From Stereum hirsutum FP-91666 SS1 (Eukaryota > Basidiomycota > Agaricomycetes > Russulales > Stereaceae), in the NCBI RefSeq assembly GCF_000264905.1, contig NW_006763155.1, positions 209,871-273,870 on the forward strand: a stretch of 64,000 bases of DNA, read 5' to 3'. A program made the position numbers and the translations under genes. Of this stretch, positions 9,465 to 22,325 are shown piece after piece (the stretch's first letter is position 1; every line of letters begins with the position of its first letter). Below the pieces are notes generated by a model that was not told where the DNA came from, searched no databases, and saw only the letters and a list, made by a program, of their open reading frames with translations.

Positions 9465-12400
9465 CAATCGAAATTGAAAAGTGGATTCCACGAATAGTTG
9501 ACACATCGCGGTACCGCAGGTAATATTCATGGAACAAAGGCTGACGAAATCAAACTCGCCCCGTATCAAGGTGATTCAAAAATTTGACCCCATTGTTGCC
9601 AAGGAATCATATAAGTAACCTGGCGAAGAGACCAAATATAACGTAGAAATCGATGTTACGAGAACGGAAGAAACGGGAAAATGTTTCGCAGAGATCAGTG
9701 GAAAACCGGGAGGAAGGGAGTGAAAGTGTGAGTATACGGTTCATAGCAGTCACCGTGCTCCGTTGACCATGCGAATAAGACGGGAGGTTGAAAAGCGGAC
9801 AGAATAGAAATGAACCTGTGATTGGAAGCCGACGCGGAAACTTCTCGCTAGCAACAGCTCCTGCAGTGAATAAATCCGTACTTCTGGCGTCCGTCGACAT
9901 CCATCGTTCCGGTTGAACATATTGTGAGGATCATATGGAGTCGAACAATCGTCGTCTGACATGGTCACCTCAAGTCGAAGGTGAGATGTGTGGCGGTGGC
10001 GACCGTGGCCTGAGCGTGCGTGCCTGTGCACGGGAGTCGAAGACCTGCACGAAAAGATGAGGGCCAACAGTCAAAGGCATGCAAAGGAAGCCAGCGTACG
10101 GTAGGAGTAGGGCAATGAAGCACTTACATCCGAATCCGAGGTTGGAACTCGAGTTCAGCTATCCTGATGATTATATGCGTTAACAAACACCGGATGAGCA
10201 TATCCTGTCTCGCTATACCAGCAACCCCGCTCAAATCTTTAACTACATCCTTCAGCCGATGACGTATTCGGCCAATAGGTCTCGGAGTGTCGCGGTGGAA
10301 GGAGAGCCGCAGTGGGCGGTACGGTTTCGGCAGTTCGAGTGAGGCTGGATGTGCGGATGCGGAAGTCGAGATATAGGTGGATGCGATGGATCTCGAGCTG
10401 GAGAATGAGTTCGGAGTTGACTCCTGATGTGAAGGATGACTCTGCGCGGAGTGCGGGGCATGGAGTTTGTCGAAGGCATGCTGCTACGAGCTAATGAGGT
10501 TTCGTGGAGAGCGCGGGAGTGACGGTTGTCATGGTGGCTACCTGAGACGAAGATACTCGTCAGTGCTGGGTATCATGATGATCTGGCGGCAGATAGATCG
10601 AAAATATGAGGGGAGAAGGGGAGAGATGGGGATTTTCGTACCGTTCAAAACACACCGAAAGCAAAAGTGTTGAACAACGAAGGTGGACTGTGATATCTAC
10701 CGAAGGAGGACTATTGTCACTAGTGGTGATCCCTTAGGACAGATGCAACGAAACCTGCGTACGTACCGCGCTGATTCTATGCCGCCCTTCGAGCCCCTCC
10801 TCCATGGCCTCCTCTCCCGTTACACCACCCAAAGAGCTGTCGGGAAGGCCGCGTCTCAGCTGAGGTAGACCCCTGCGCGTCGATATTTCAGGGTTTGGGC
10901 GAGGATGAGGTTGAGGTGAAAGTGTTGAGGAAGAACCGCCATTCATAGTCGGATCGTTTGGAATAGCCGCATCGTTCGCGATGCACCCGGGAGCAGAAGT
11001 GGCTCCAGCTAGAAGTAGCGGATTATGTATGCTAAGAAGACAAGGAAGGTCAGTATTGTGCGGAGCAATCGGGAAATCGATTAATCGGACAAGCCTTCAC
11101 TCCGACACCTCGAGAAATCCTCGCCTCATACCACCTCTATAATCACGGCCGTCCTTCGTAGCGTGAGGTTGTGTGGCGATTGATCAATGGCGATCGTCAA
11201 CCAATGTGCGTCGTAGGTGGATGCGGAGGTACGAGTACGGAGTAGTCGGGTGAAGGCCGGGTACTACGAGTGTTCGAGCGAGGACGAGAGTAGTGGAGCT
11301 CGGAGCGGCGAGTAGAACCTACGCATGATGGCGAGGGGCGGATAGGGGTTGAGAAGGGAGGTGAGTGACGGAGCTACGAGGTCGGATAGCACGGAATGCA
11401 GATGAGGTGAGAGACTGTATGCGTACTCGACGAATCCGAGACGGCGGTTGTAGAAAAAACAATGCGGGCGTACCTAAAAACCTCCGTCTTCACCTACGCC
11501 GGAAGCACATGCGCTCTTGGGCGACTGCTCCATCCGTCTACTCCAGTGAAACGTCCGGCTTCCAACCAGCTCCAGGTAGCCTACATCTTCCGTCTAAATA
11601 CTGCGTCGCTTTATTGTGATGTGGATATTGATTGAGACGTGCACAAAGAGGGAGGTGAGGCATAATTGGTGGCGTTGTGTGTGCTTCATTGGCTCCCATA
11701 GGTTCCGGATGAAGTTCTTTTCTACCTGTTGATGTAAAGGTGAGCGGATATTACCCCCATATCGGACAGTATTGCAGTAGAGGATGCGGTCGAGGGAGTG
11801 GAGAAGAGGGAGGGAGGGAGGACGAGGTTGATGTGGCGCCGATTGTGGCGATGCCAGTAAGTCCATGAATGATGACGTCATGTTCGTTTTTTTTCCCGTT
11901 CCCTACCCTTCCTCTCGTCCTCTGAGTCTCTGTGACGGTTGACCACCACGGCAGACCTCCTCCTCGAAGTCACTACAAGGACCGATGCTGAAACGACGAT
12001 GTCAGCTTTCTTGTATGGCTGGCTCATGCACATCCTGCGCCCTTTCTGGTGTTTCGTGATTTGTTCTGCACTCGTGAACTTCAGTGCTAGAGGTGCCTCC
12101 GATCTCAGGCGGGTCGACTTTTGCGCAAAGCTCTTCTGATAGAGAGTGGTTAATGCTTGTTAAGTTCGGGTTCTCGTGAAGAAGCTAGCCATGCAAGCCG
12201 TGCATTTGCACGGCCTCGTTCTTGTCCGTCTGCTGGACGATTTTGTGTTGTGGCCCGTTCTATATGCCTTGATGATGTCTTGCTCGAGGTCTACCGCGGT
12301 ATCTTCAGCAGCATACGTTTCGGAATTATGCTAATACCGGCGCACCGGACACAGCTGACACTCCAGTCGTCCTTTGCCTTCTAATATCCTCATTGATCAT

Positions 12401-13979
12401 CTTATTACAAGGCGGAATATCCCTCGTCGTCGTCTCCGTCACTCACAGCCTATATTTGGCGCATCATAACTCTGAATTTCCCTTGTCGTCGATTTGATGA
12501 GCCTCCACACCTCATCCTGCATGTTTTCATAGACTTATTGCTTCTCGATCCGTTCGTGGAGATTCCCCCGATTTCCGCCTCACCACTTTGAACACTTCCT
12601 CCCTTCAGTTATTGCGCCCTGCGCAAAAAATCTGGGTCTCGGAACGGGGTTCTATATTCGGAGTCAAAGCCTTCAACGGGTGGTATCTAATCCTCGCCTA
12701 CTAGGAACCACTCTTGTTGGCGATGCAGCCTGAAATCGAGTACACAACGATGCACTTCCATCCTCGATCTCGGTAGAAGCACCAGGTCTGCATCTCGTGG
12801 CTATTGTCACTCGCTCACTTCTACTTCATGTCTGTCCGTCGGGACTGTGTATTTTCGTCAGTTCACAGAGGGCACACCATTCTCCCTTGACCTCCTAATG
12901 TCGCTCTTATTTCGGCAGTAGCGCTAGCCTGCATGAATTATGTATCATGCTTTTCGGCCCTCACTCTGATATTGGATCGAGATGGTTGGATCCAGTGTTA
13001 GATTGCGAGTGCAATACTATTCGCAATAGGCACCATGCTAGTCCCACGAGCAATGCCACTGCGTCCATGGGCAATCTTCGCGTAAATCTCCAAAGTTCTC
13101 ACCACACCCTGCGTAGAGCATCGAGAGACATAAAAGAAGCGACGCTGAAGCGTCAAATTCGCAGAGTACCATAACGTCTTCAGAAGGGTAGCGAAGATGA
13201 GATCATCGGTGGCGGAACATCGGTGGTGAGAGGTACGACGAGCTGGAAAAGACAAAACAGCTCGAGTCTAGAAACACGCAAAGACTACGAACGTAGGTTT
13301 ATGTGCGGAGCTGATTCGAACAAAAGAGTCTGAAAGGGAGTCGTCAGCAACGTTTTAGTCCATATAGTCAACCACTGGATATCTATGTACATGTAGTCGA
13401 AGTAGTAACTCAGCCAGTCGAAGGTGAAGTCGGAGCGGGGACGACAAAAAGAACGTCGAACAATAAATGACGAAAATAAGATAGAATGAAAGAGAAAAAA
13501 GCAGATCGTTAGTAATCGAGCGACGTTCTTCACGAGTGTGAAGACGGGAGGGATCGGACCACGGTAGGTCACGCTGACGTGAGTGAAATAAATGGAAACT
13601 TGGATGTTAAGCACGACGAAGAACGAAGAACGGCGCACGACCCACGACGCGTCGCTGTCATGCACTCCATCGCCATGCTATCAGGAAGCGATGAACAGTC
13701 CATGTATGGATGTATGCGTACATGTATGCGTCAGAGTGGAATAATCGAAGAGCTCGACTTGCACGGCTGATGGCTGACCGAAGACCTTACTATCACAAGG
13801 ACAAAAAGTCGCATGTATGCATATATGTATGTATGTATCCGTGTACGCGATGAAGAGCCAATGCTCTCGAAGCACGACACGGATCAAAAGCTCGAGCATG
13901 ATGTGCTCAAGGCTCGAGCTCTGATACCGAGTCAGTTCTCCGTGCCTATACATCGGAAAGGATCGAAATACGAAAAGGA

Positions 13980-14110
13980 CTAAACACTTCGATGTCGTCA
14001 CAGAGCAAAGGCTCGATGTCATACACATAGCAAAGCCTCCATGTCTCATAGGGGGCAAACACCCGGAGTATTACATGTCGAAACCGCTCGATGTCTCATA
14101 AACAGCAAAT
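13980..14110. repeat. 25-bp minisatellite, unit 1
   Basis: About five degenerate copies of a 25-base unit of the type gcaaaggctcgatgtc-atacacata, each beginning gcaaa or a close variant. The period is exactly 25 in the clear copies starting at 14,005, 14,030, 14,055 and 14,080. Homologous arrays lie in units 2 and 3. Confidence 0.7.
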
Positions 14111-14664
14111 GCTGTTCCTTCCTCCGAGCTTCGTTCGAGCTTCGAACTGCAGGTTTCGAACGAAAGCCCAAACGCAAATACGAACGCCCAGAATATGAGC
14201 ACCTAAACGAGCATGCGAGTACAAGACTACAGAATCCAGCCAGCCCAAGCCATCAAAGGAGCCAACCACTCCGCTAGTTAGTCGATCACTGAAGACGAGG
14301 GCAATGAGCGCGAGACGATGACCGTTCGGCCGAGACGGCGACGATGACTGTTTGCTTGAGACGAGGACGATGAACCCGAGACGACGATGATGACAATGCA
14401 TCGGTATGGAACGCGTTCGTGCTCTCTCTGAGCTCGGGTACGTGTCCGTGGAAGATGGGTTCTTCCGTGCGCAAACCCTACGTCTAACCAGCATTAAAAC
14501 CAAGCACAAGAAAGGAACGCGAGACGGAATCAAAAGTGACGAAAAAATGAACGGATCAAAAAATGTTGACCACCGTAGACCACCCAAAAACCGCTACCAC
14601 TGCAAACGTCGGAAGAAAAGAAAAAAAAGAAACGAAACGAAACCAAGAATAATAACAGACGTAC

Positions 14665-15654
14665 AGTCTGCTGTCCCCCAATCACCTCTCTAACATTCAA
14701 TATTTTGCGTGATATCTGGCCGACGACATGTTTGGTACCGAGGAGGGTCATTATTGCGCATCTATAAGTACACTTGTTGGACGAAAGACGAGGGGAAGAG
14801 GATGTTAGAGGAGATACTGAAGTAAAAAGGGCGGAAGAACGGGGGGAAAGACGTAGTAGAAGGAAAGGGGACAGAGGAGAAGCGGAGACGTAAGAACGAA
14901 CGATAACGAGAAAAAAGAGAATCAAAAGCGGCGCATATAAGCTCACCGCCAACCCACCCACGTCAGAACCGCACGATGGTGGCAAAGAGAAGGAAAGGAA
15001 AAGAATGCGAATGAGCAAAACGCACCTATCGAACCATTCACCTTTACATTCGAGCTCGATGAGGTCGTGCGAGGAGGAGGCTGCGTTAATGGAGGCGAGG
15101 TTGTGAAAGGAGGCCACCATGCGGAAGGAACTAACTGAGTTTGTGTTCGATGGTAGTCAGTGGGAGTGATACGAAACAGGATGGGGAGACGTAGAACGGG
15201 GACGAGGAAAACGAGTTCACGAAGAGAAGAGGGAAAAGAGGAAGAGAGCAAACGCACTACCGAACTTTCTCTTGACCGTACAGAGATCGGTACCGTTCGC
15301 GGCCTCGATCGTATGTGTCTTGTGGAACGCGAGGACTTTGTTACGGACGGAAAAGTGCGTCATTTGCTGAGTGTTTCTGAATTCTACGTGACGATGGTCG
15401 ACAGATAGTCAACCACGGAAAAAGAGCCTTACGCACCTTTCCGCCCCGCCAACTAAACTCCTGCCCATGACAGCTAACCGCATCCTGCCCCACCGAGTCT
15501 GAATACTGAAATAGTCACCGCTGAAGCTCCTCATCTTCCTCTTCATGATGAGCGTCTCGACGTGGGGCACGCAGAACGCGGCGTTGAGGCCGATAGGTGG
15601 GTGGAAGGGTTCGAGGAGAACGGAACGGAAGGTGGAGTGGCTGAAGAGTCCCAT
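14665..15654 (-). pseudogene. LOR-R copy 1: LURP-one-related gene with frameshift in exon 1
   Basis: Reverse-strand exons about 15654-15437, 15383-15258, 15134-15026 and 14761-14665. Conceptual pieces match the LURP-one-related (tubby-like barrel) family in order: MGLFSHSTFRSVLLEPFHPP, then GLNAAFCVPHVETL and FSGDYFSIQ; SVRNKVLAFHKT and GTDLCTVK; MVASFHNLASINAASSSH and CKGEWFDR; LGTKHVVGQISRK and REVIGGQQT. In exon 1, 26 bases lie where unit 2 has 27 (near 15,495), so the downstream piece SCHGQEFSW is out of frame. The usual final exon was not found. It lies convergent to gene A. The annotated start is the MGL methionine shared with copy 2. Confidence 0.7.
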
Positions 15655-15659
15655 TCCGG

Positions 15660-18600
15660 TTGCGTTCGGGGTGGGTATGGGCGTGCAGGACGGTATGGGA
15701 GGATAGATGGCGAGGTCCCAGAGAGGAGGGAGGGGGCGATGCGCAAAGCGTTCGACCTACGCCTCGAGTGCCAATCGAAACAGGGTCGGATGTCGAGCAA
15801 ACTGTATCTGAGCGTTTGGTGTGCGTATTGTTTGGGCGTGCCTGGTGGTCGTGTTGTTTGACTTGGAGGAGGAGAGCAGCAGCGAGCGAAGGCGAAGAAA
15901 GATGGTCGGAGGTTGGGACGACTCGCTGTGGCGACGCGATGAACTTTGGAGTGAGGTGGCGGAGAGCTCCGGACCGGCGTGGGCCGAGTGGGCGCTTTTT
16001 TCTCTTTTCCTCGACGACGACGATCGTCGCTCGACTCTCTCTACGACCACCAGCCATCGCGCCTTGAAGTTACTCGCCCTGGGACACAGCTAACACCCGT
16101 ACTCTCAGCTTTTCTCGCGACTTAACTTCCGCTATACTCGCGGCTGGGTGCGTACTGGGACTCCTCGTTTCTGCGCGCTCCTCGTCATCCACAAACTGGC
16201 CTCTCCTACACCCACTCATCCTCCATCTATGGTCCTCGCGCGCTGTATGCGGTTGAACTCCCACCGATCTCTGTTGTAGCTCTAACGAAACTGCCACTCG
16301 TCTCCACCCTCGTACGTCTCCTTCTTGAGTGCATTCTTACCGTCGTTGTTGTTCGTATGTACTCGCCTCCGCCCTCGTACGCGTCCTTCGTGAGTGATCT
16401 GTTCCTCTTTGTCTTTCTCCCTCCTGAATCATCCATCCCCAGCGATTGATCCTTCCATTCTCGAGCCACCACTCTTCCCTCGTCACCACGCCTCCAAAGT
16501 AATGTCGCTCGTTCTCGCACTGGGTATTCCTGCTAGGTGCCCGCAGCTCTCGGCGAATTCATCTCCGATGAACGTATGTGTTCGCAGCTGCTTTTTCTCT
16601 GTTTCTCTGCGAATTGGGTCGTGCTTTGATGTCGGATGTATACGTCCACACGCCTGCTGGTTCTTCTTAAAGGTCCTCTGTCACTCTTCATCTGCGTCCG
16701 TTCTGCACTCATCTTTGGGTCCCGGGTCATGTATGCCCTTGAAGGCCAGAGACCAGGATCGTACGCTTTTGTCTTCGGTATCTCGTACTTCTTCTTCGTG
16801 GTCAAAGTCTCGTCGTCGTGGTCTCCTCGTGAATAGCCTATCCGCAGATGATTTGCGACTCCACTTCCGATGTGCTTGCTATGGGTCTGAACCGCTTGTG
16901 CTCTGTTTCTCCGCGAACTGTATGCTTTGGGTCTCGGATCACTGTTCCTCCGTGTGCTTGTCTTTGGGGTCCTCTGTACACATCGTCTGCGCATGCTCGT
17001 CCCTCATCTTCGCGTTACAGGTGATACATGCGCTCTGGCGACTGGACTGTACTTGGTGCGATAATAAGGCTAAAGTTTCTTTACCGCAGCTGTAGCCTCA
17101 ACGCTCCGTCACTGGGCTCGTCGTTCAATTCTGAACGACGTCTAAGCTTAGACGGGTGCTTCTCCTAGCATTCGATTCAGCTGCATCGTTGGCGAATAAG
17201 TTTTTTTATTCTAAATCGCTTAGTCTGAATCCGTGTCCAGATCTAGGTGTTGATACCAGTGAGGAATCATGTTCCGCTCAGTCTCATCCACGCCTTTTTT
17301 CGCGTACATCACGCTGAAGATATCACCTTTCGAATCTAGCCCTCTCTCTCTAATCCATCATACTCCTTCCTCGTTCGAATCCGCCAATGGGCCCGCGACC
17401 TTTCACTCCACGCCAACGCCAACGAAGTAACCACCCTCGAACGCATGGATTCACGGCCGGCTAACCCAATTTATCGATAAACGTACCCCTCCATTTTCTC
17501 CCTCGCTGAACGTTGACTGGCGCCTTAGCCTTAGCATACAGCCTGCCTGCATAGGTCTTTGGCCCTATTTCGATCATGCCGCACAGCTGTGCATATATCG
17601 TATCTCTTCGTGTCTAGCTTCAGTACTGGGACGGGACTTGGGACTCAGCTTACACGGTGCGCGAGGTCTGCGTACTTGGCCAGCATCGGACGGAATCGCA
17701 CTCGACTCGGCTTGTGGTAGACTGATTCCGTTTGAAACACTCGAAGTATGCTTCGAAATTTTGGAATCTGGCTGGAATGGTTCGGTGGTTCGTGCGTTTA
17801 TGTTTTCCTTCTTCGCGAAATGGTTATATGGTCACCATACGGTTGTATCTGATGAGGTGATACGCTTCGTTGGTTTAGGAAAAGTGAAGGTAGCCCATGA
17901 CAATGATACATCGTTGTCCTGAAGACGCGCCCGTCGGCATACTCCCACACTTAGCCGTACTCGCACCCGTACACTTAGGTCCCGGACTGTATGCTCTGAC
18001 GAATGCTCGTTCTGCTGTGAATTGAGCGTGAAACGGGCATGCTTCCATCCCTCTGGTCGATGCTCTTCTGCCGTGGATTATCTGGCTTGTGGACTCTGCA
18101 TGGCTATCGTCGTCAGTTTAAATCAAACAGACCATTCTCGCGTATCTCTGTACGCTTCGGACCCCTATGCACGATATACGCGCTCTAAAATTTAAGGCAC
18201 GACCTAGTACTTGATGCTTTGGTGGTGTTCACGAGCGTGGAATCTTGGACCTTGGCTGTATCTGTTACGCGACTCGTACTTGTCTCTGCTCTCATCTCCG
18301 TACTTCTCCTTCGTAATCCTCTTGGTTCCCTCTTGACTACTCTCCGGATTACCGGCACAACTCCGTCACTACTACGCCTCTGTAAACTGATACTCCCCTT
18401 TGCGTTAGGTACAACATTACTGCGCTACTTTTGACGATTTCACTTTCACTTCGGATACTCTCGTAGTTGGCTGTGCATAGGCCTGGTCCTCCTTTCGTCT
18501 CCGGACTCTACATTTCTGGATTCCATCTCAGTTCGCCAGCCACATGCTAGTATCTGTGGTTCCTCTGCTACCCTTTGTATACCCTCGTTCGTCCTTCCTC

Positions 18601-19830
18601 TTTGCACTCAGGGCGCATCGGTGTTGACGCAATGTAAATTCGGCACGATACCACAGAGCGATACCCTCCCTCCGCTCCGATTTTCTCTCTCGGTCGAGAG
18701 CGTAATGATCGTAGACCGTACTTCAGCTGTACATCTTGCGCTCTGAATCCCTCACTGGCATTGTCGTCGTTGTTTCCTCTTCGATGGTATCTAGGCTTAG
18801 AGGGCGATTCTTCTCGTGTTGGGATCGGAGGTATTGCTGCCAGATGAGTTTCGTTCTTATAAGTCAGCTGGCCACATCAAGTCTTTTCTAGAGCTTAGTG
18901 TTGGTGTTGGCATCGATAATGTTTCATGCTAAGCTCAGCCTTACGTGTATGTTTCTCCTGGTGCACATCGCTGACGACATTCCCGTTCGAAGCTAAGATT
19001 ATACATGTCACCTCGCCATTTTCTCATCGACCCACCTCACCACCTCCCTTCATCCTTCCTCGTTTATGACTACCCCTAGGGGCCTACTCTCAACGAAAGA
19101 ACACACACTCGTGCTGCTAGCTGGTTCGGTCAGATCTGGACGACGACACTGACTCCGACGGTGATAATGATGGCATCTTAAGATGCGGTCGAGGGGAATG
19201 TCGCTCGCGGACGGTAAGTCGCCATCGGAATTATCGCCACAATGATCCACTAAGACCTATCGCCACAGTTGGTCCAGCCTTCATCCTGAAATATTAAGTC
19301 GGTAGGTCACAGAGGATGTGTGAATATGAGAAGTGACTAGGAAGAATCGTATGTGGGAGGTGAAGAGAGAGGAATGTGAGAAGACATTGAAGCGCAAGCT
19401 TTCAGCGTGTAAACGGGCGGTCTCACAGCAGATCATTGGAATAGCACAGCTGAGCTAAGATGGGCTTATGCCCGTATTTGGTCTGAAAGGTAGTGCTGGG
19501 CTGTAAGAGAATACAGCCATGCCTTTGTTTCAACTACTAAACCTCTTACATTGGACGCTGCACCCTAAAATGTATACGTCAGCGTTCGCCCTCACTGCTT
19601 CGAAATCGTTTGGCCTCCCGTCAAATCGCCATATCATCCGCTTGCTATATGAGATGCACTAGAACCGCATATGTTTACACACAATTTCATGAGCTTGTAT
19701 CAATGTCTCAGATAAAGTAGGACGACGTTCTTCAGTCTCATTTGAACATGCATAAATAATAGCAGCCGACACCACTTCCTCCCAGCACTGACTGCTTCTC
19801 GCTTCTAGTACCCTTTGCTTGTGTTTTTTT
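15660..19830. other. No gene recognised; decayed region upstream of LOR-R copy 1
   Basis: The first 400 bp is the upstream flank of LOR-R and resembles the flank of LOR-L. From about 16,100 to 19,000 the sequence has repeated short words (ctcatcctccatctatggtc, gtctccttcgtgagtg) and several 60-230-codon frames rich in Leu, Ser and Cys. None stays open or in the same frame in unit 2 (39,700-43,000), so I treat it as decayed sequence of unknown origin. Confidence 0.4.
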
Positions 19831-19839
19831 TCATCTCTC

Positions 19840-20740
19840 TAGGGGCTTCGCTATTGTTCTGTCTATCGTGACGCACGCGAAGTCAACTCCGAGGTGAACA
19901 CTCTCATCTACGAAGCGAAAGGTTTGAAGAAGCACCACTGTAGGCATGTGCATGCAGTTGTGCGCCAATGGGTCTACGTGATCTGCGAGACGAGAGATCT
20001 TTTGACAATAAAGGTGATCTCTTGTTTCATGAGGACCCCAGATGAGATAAGGATGCCCGGACGATTTCAGTGACGATGCGTGGTCGCTGACGGAGGAACG
20101 AGGACAAGCAAACATTCCGAAGGCTCGATTTGCCACGGAACAGAGCCACGATGAATGCCCCCCGGCGACGAGTGACAAGCACAATGGCACGAGGGCCGAA
20201 CATACACAAGAGGATGGAGCGAGGTGTTCAAGTTCTGAGAGCATATACCCCATGGACCACCGTGGACACAATGGTGGTGGGCCCAGTTAGGATATATTTC
20301 AACTAATCACAAGGGAATAGACGCAGTAATTCGAACTGGAAAACCTCGGAATCTCACAAAGCGGGATTGAGATCCGCCGCTCCGCCATAATCGAGCAAAA
20401 GGCATCCATAGGTATGGAAGTGTTCGAATCCGGTAACTGAGCGAAATATACACAATTTTGGGCCACAAGCGGGACCATGAAGACACGATACAGCTCCACG
20501 AAAAAGTAAACATGCCGTGTCGAATACGAGGACTTCCATCCGCGCTTCCTGCAGCTGGTACATACAGCTTCTGCATGCAGCCAGGACTTGGAAATGAGGG
20601 CCATATCGGCGAGATGTGACGAAAGGCAGCTTCGAAAGCAGCTGTGGCGGAACCTGATGCAGCCAGTGTCAAAGTCTCAGAGACATAGGCGCATAGTTTC
20701 CTTTCTGACAAGAAAGCACTTCAGGAAGAAGCAGACACGC
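19840..20740 (-). other. Conserved - strand block, unit 1: possible gene remnant, unidentified
   Basis: This block is conserved in unit 2 (43,150-43,970), and its last part at the left window edge. Reverse-strand frames give hydrophobic stretches and matching pieces such as LLFRGAVSCLHGPACGPK in unit 1 and LLFCAAVSFVHGHSCGPR in unit 2, and GFEHFHTYGC in unit 1 and GFEQFHTYGC in unit 2. The matching frame changes along the block, which suggests introns or decay. I do not recognise the family. A multi-membrane-segment protein is one possibility. Confidence 0.35.
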
Positions 20741-21205
20741 TCCATCAAACGACGAGCCCCCGAGTGAATATTCAATGTCAGAGTAGGACGCGGACAGAAA
20801 CATCATTCATCTAGTCGCAGCCATGAGTTTGAGCACGACTCATGAGCGAGGTGGGTACTTTACACGATTTGTAACCAGCATTTACGAAGAGCCGATAGGA
20901 ACGTACGTGCATGTTACTACAACACTAGGGTGGATGCCGAGTGCTGATTGGTCGAGTTTAGATTCTTTGTCCTCGTCTCGGTGAGGGAGTCGAGTGTTAT
21001 ATCGCCAGATTGTGGTCGGTATATGTGTTTTGGCGATCCACCAGGTGCAAGGACCGAGCAGCATATCCTGACAGAGGCAAATGAAACGAGATAGGGAATT
21101 CGGTAGCACTCAAGAACAAACCGCCAGCCTCGACGGATATTGAAAGCGTGAGACTAACCAGTGAGAAAGACTGTGATACCAAACATGTCGAGGGCGTCCA
21201 CCATG

Positions 21206-21230
21206 CAGACAGACAGACAGACAGACAGAG
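21206..21230. repeat. Tetranucleotide (CAGA)n tract
   Basis: Six consecutive cagA-type tetramers. Units 1 and 3 have only one or two copies at the equivalent place (gagagacaggcagacgag near 220 and gaagagagacgg near 44,528), so the tract expanded in unit 2. Confidence 0.85.
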
Positions 21231-21376
21231 GAGATTCCAGAGCCATACCCGGACACAAATCCAACAGTGCAACCTAGAAGAACCCAGAGCGAATTATCCC
21301 AACTCTATCAGCAAGTTTGAGAGCTATTCGAGGGCGAATGAGTCACAAAGGAGAAGAGCAGTCAGCACCCGAGCTA

Positions 21377-21797
21377 CTGCCGTTTGCATAGCTATCCGAA
21401 TTCTTGCGTCAGATTTTTCTGGCGCTTAGCCTTCGGCGAGACGGCAAGTACTGTCACTTTCGTGCCCCGTGGCCCATCGCATGCCCCTTTGGGGTCGCGA
21501 AGCTGCGCCACACTGCAGGAGAGAACTTTCGCCTCGTATTCAGTCCCAGGCCGGGCTGGATGCGTAAAAAATAATCCCAGTGCAAGTCAATCGTCCGTTG
21601 TCGATATCAGGCCATGCCTAACCAGTATTGAACCGATTTTCGTAGTGAGCTACCGGTGCAGACTGAAATGTGGCACCAAGGGCAAGCCTCGTTCAACCGG
21701 GGTTGCCCGGTGTGATGGACAGGTCATAACAGTCAGTTGACCCCATAAGCGCCATGAAAATCTGTGGAGAGAATTCGGATAGCTATGCAAACGGCAG
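21377..21797. mobile_element. 421-bp non-autonomous inverted-repeat element, TA target duplication
   Basis: The ends are perfect 28-bp inverted repeats beginning ctgccgtttgcatagctatc, with imperfect pairing continuing to about 50 bp. It is flanked by TA at 21375-21376 and 21798-21799. Unit 3 carries the empty site (gagaTAaagcaa) where unit 2 has gagcTA-element-TAaagcaa, which fixes both the boundaries and the TA duplication. No coding capacity. The TA duplication suggests mobilisation by a Tc1/mariner-type transposase, which is inference. The first bases match those of the 1762-bp element nearby. Confidence 0.85.
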
Positions 21798-22325
21798 TAA
21801 AGCAATGATAAGAGGGTCGTTCACAGAACCGTGGAGAGGCAGCAATGGAAGAGCTATGGGTGGTGGTGAGGGTCGACGAAGAGGAGAAACGGGTGAGGAA
21901 AATGGCACCCTCGCCAGGTCTCGGTTCCGAGTTGGGCCTCTTCCGGACCCTTCCGCGATATGAATTTCTTCATCGCCACAATCATTCCGCCACATCGCAT
22001 CGTCTCCCTTTCCTTTGCTCCGTCTCTCCTCACCAATGGTAGCTACACACCCTGCCGATTGAATCTAAGACGGCGAGTGTAATGCATACATAACGCGCTG
22101 CACATCACAATGAACGGTGTCGAGCCCCGTCCGCACTTGCAAAAGAGCAGTAGTTCGAGAGGAAATCAGCCCGGCTTTTCCCCTCTACAACCTCACCGAT
22201 GCCCTGTCGCTCGACGTCACCTCTCAGATCTCAGCAGCACTGTGCAGAACGACATGTACCCTCTTCTCGCCTGTAATACAGCATCACCGCGCCTCCCGGC
22301 CTCTCACTTTCCCTACGCAAGCGAC

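Larger units (their letters stand above)
8830..14660. other. No gene recognised between gene A and LOR-R copy 1
   Basis: About 5.8 kb with many short incompatible frames. It holds a palindrome at 9437-9464, a segment at 9,780-10,061 almost identical to 54,344-54,625 in unit 3 (with a - strand frame of about 100 codons including MSDDDCSTPYDPHNMF), and a 25-bp minisatellite near 13,980-14,110. Units 2 and 3 have homologous sequence, but frames are not conserved, so I call no gene. Confidence 0.4.
106..20740. repeat. Segmental tandem repeat, unit 1
   Basis: First complete unit. It aligns in order with unit 2 along most of its length: block near 111-330 with 21,096-21,330, LOR-L with 22,326-23,070, the large gene with 27,205-32,299, LOR-R with 38,217-39,235, and the right-end block 19,850-20,740 with 43,150-43,970. 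Sister-unit identity is high in the large gene and visibly lower elsewhere, with many small indels. Boundaries are approximate because the flanks are diverged. Confidence 0.8.
20760..22325. other. Unit 1/2 junction and LOR-L upstream flank; no gene recognised
   Basis: The first 330 bp is absent from unit 1 but partly matched before unit 3. Then follows the common left end of the unit, the 421-bp element, and the LOR-L upstream flank. A short (CAGA)n tract of about six copies lies at 21,206-21,230. Confidence 0.4.

Noticed and set aside
16394..17095. 233-codon + strand frame, Cys/Ser/Leu-rich
   Set aside because: The homologous frame in unit 2 is interrupted and no family is recognisable.
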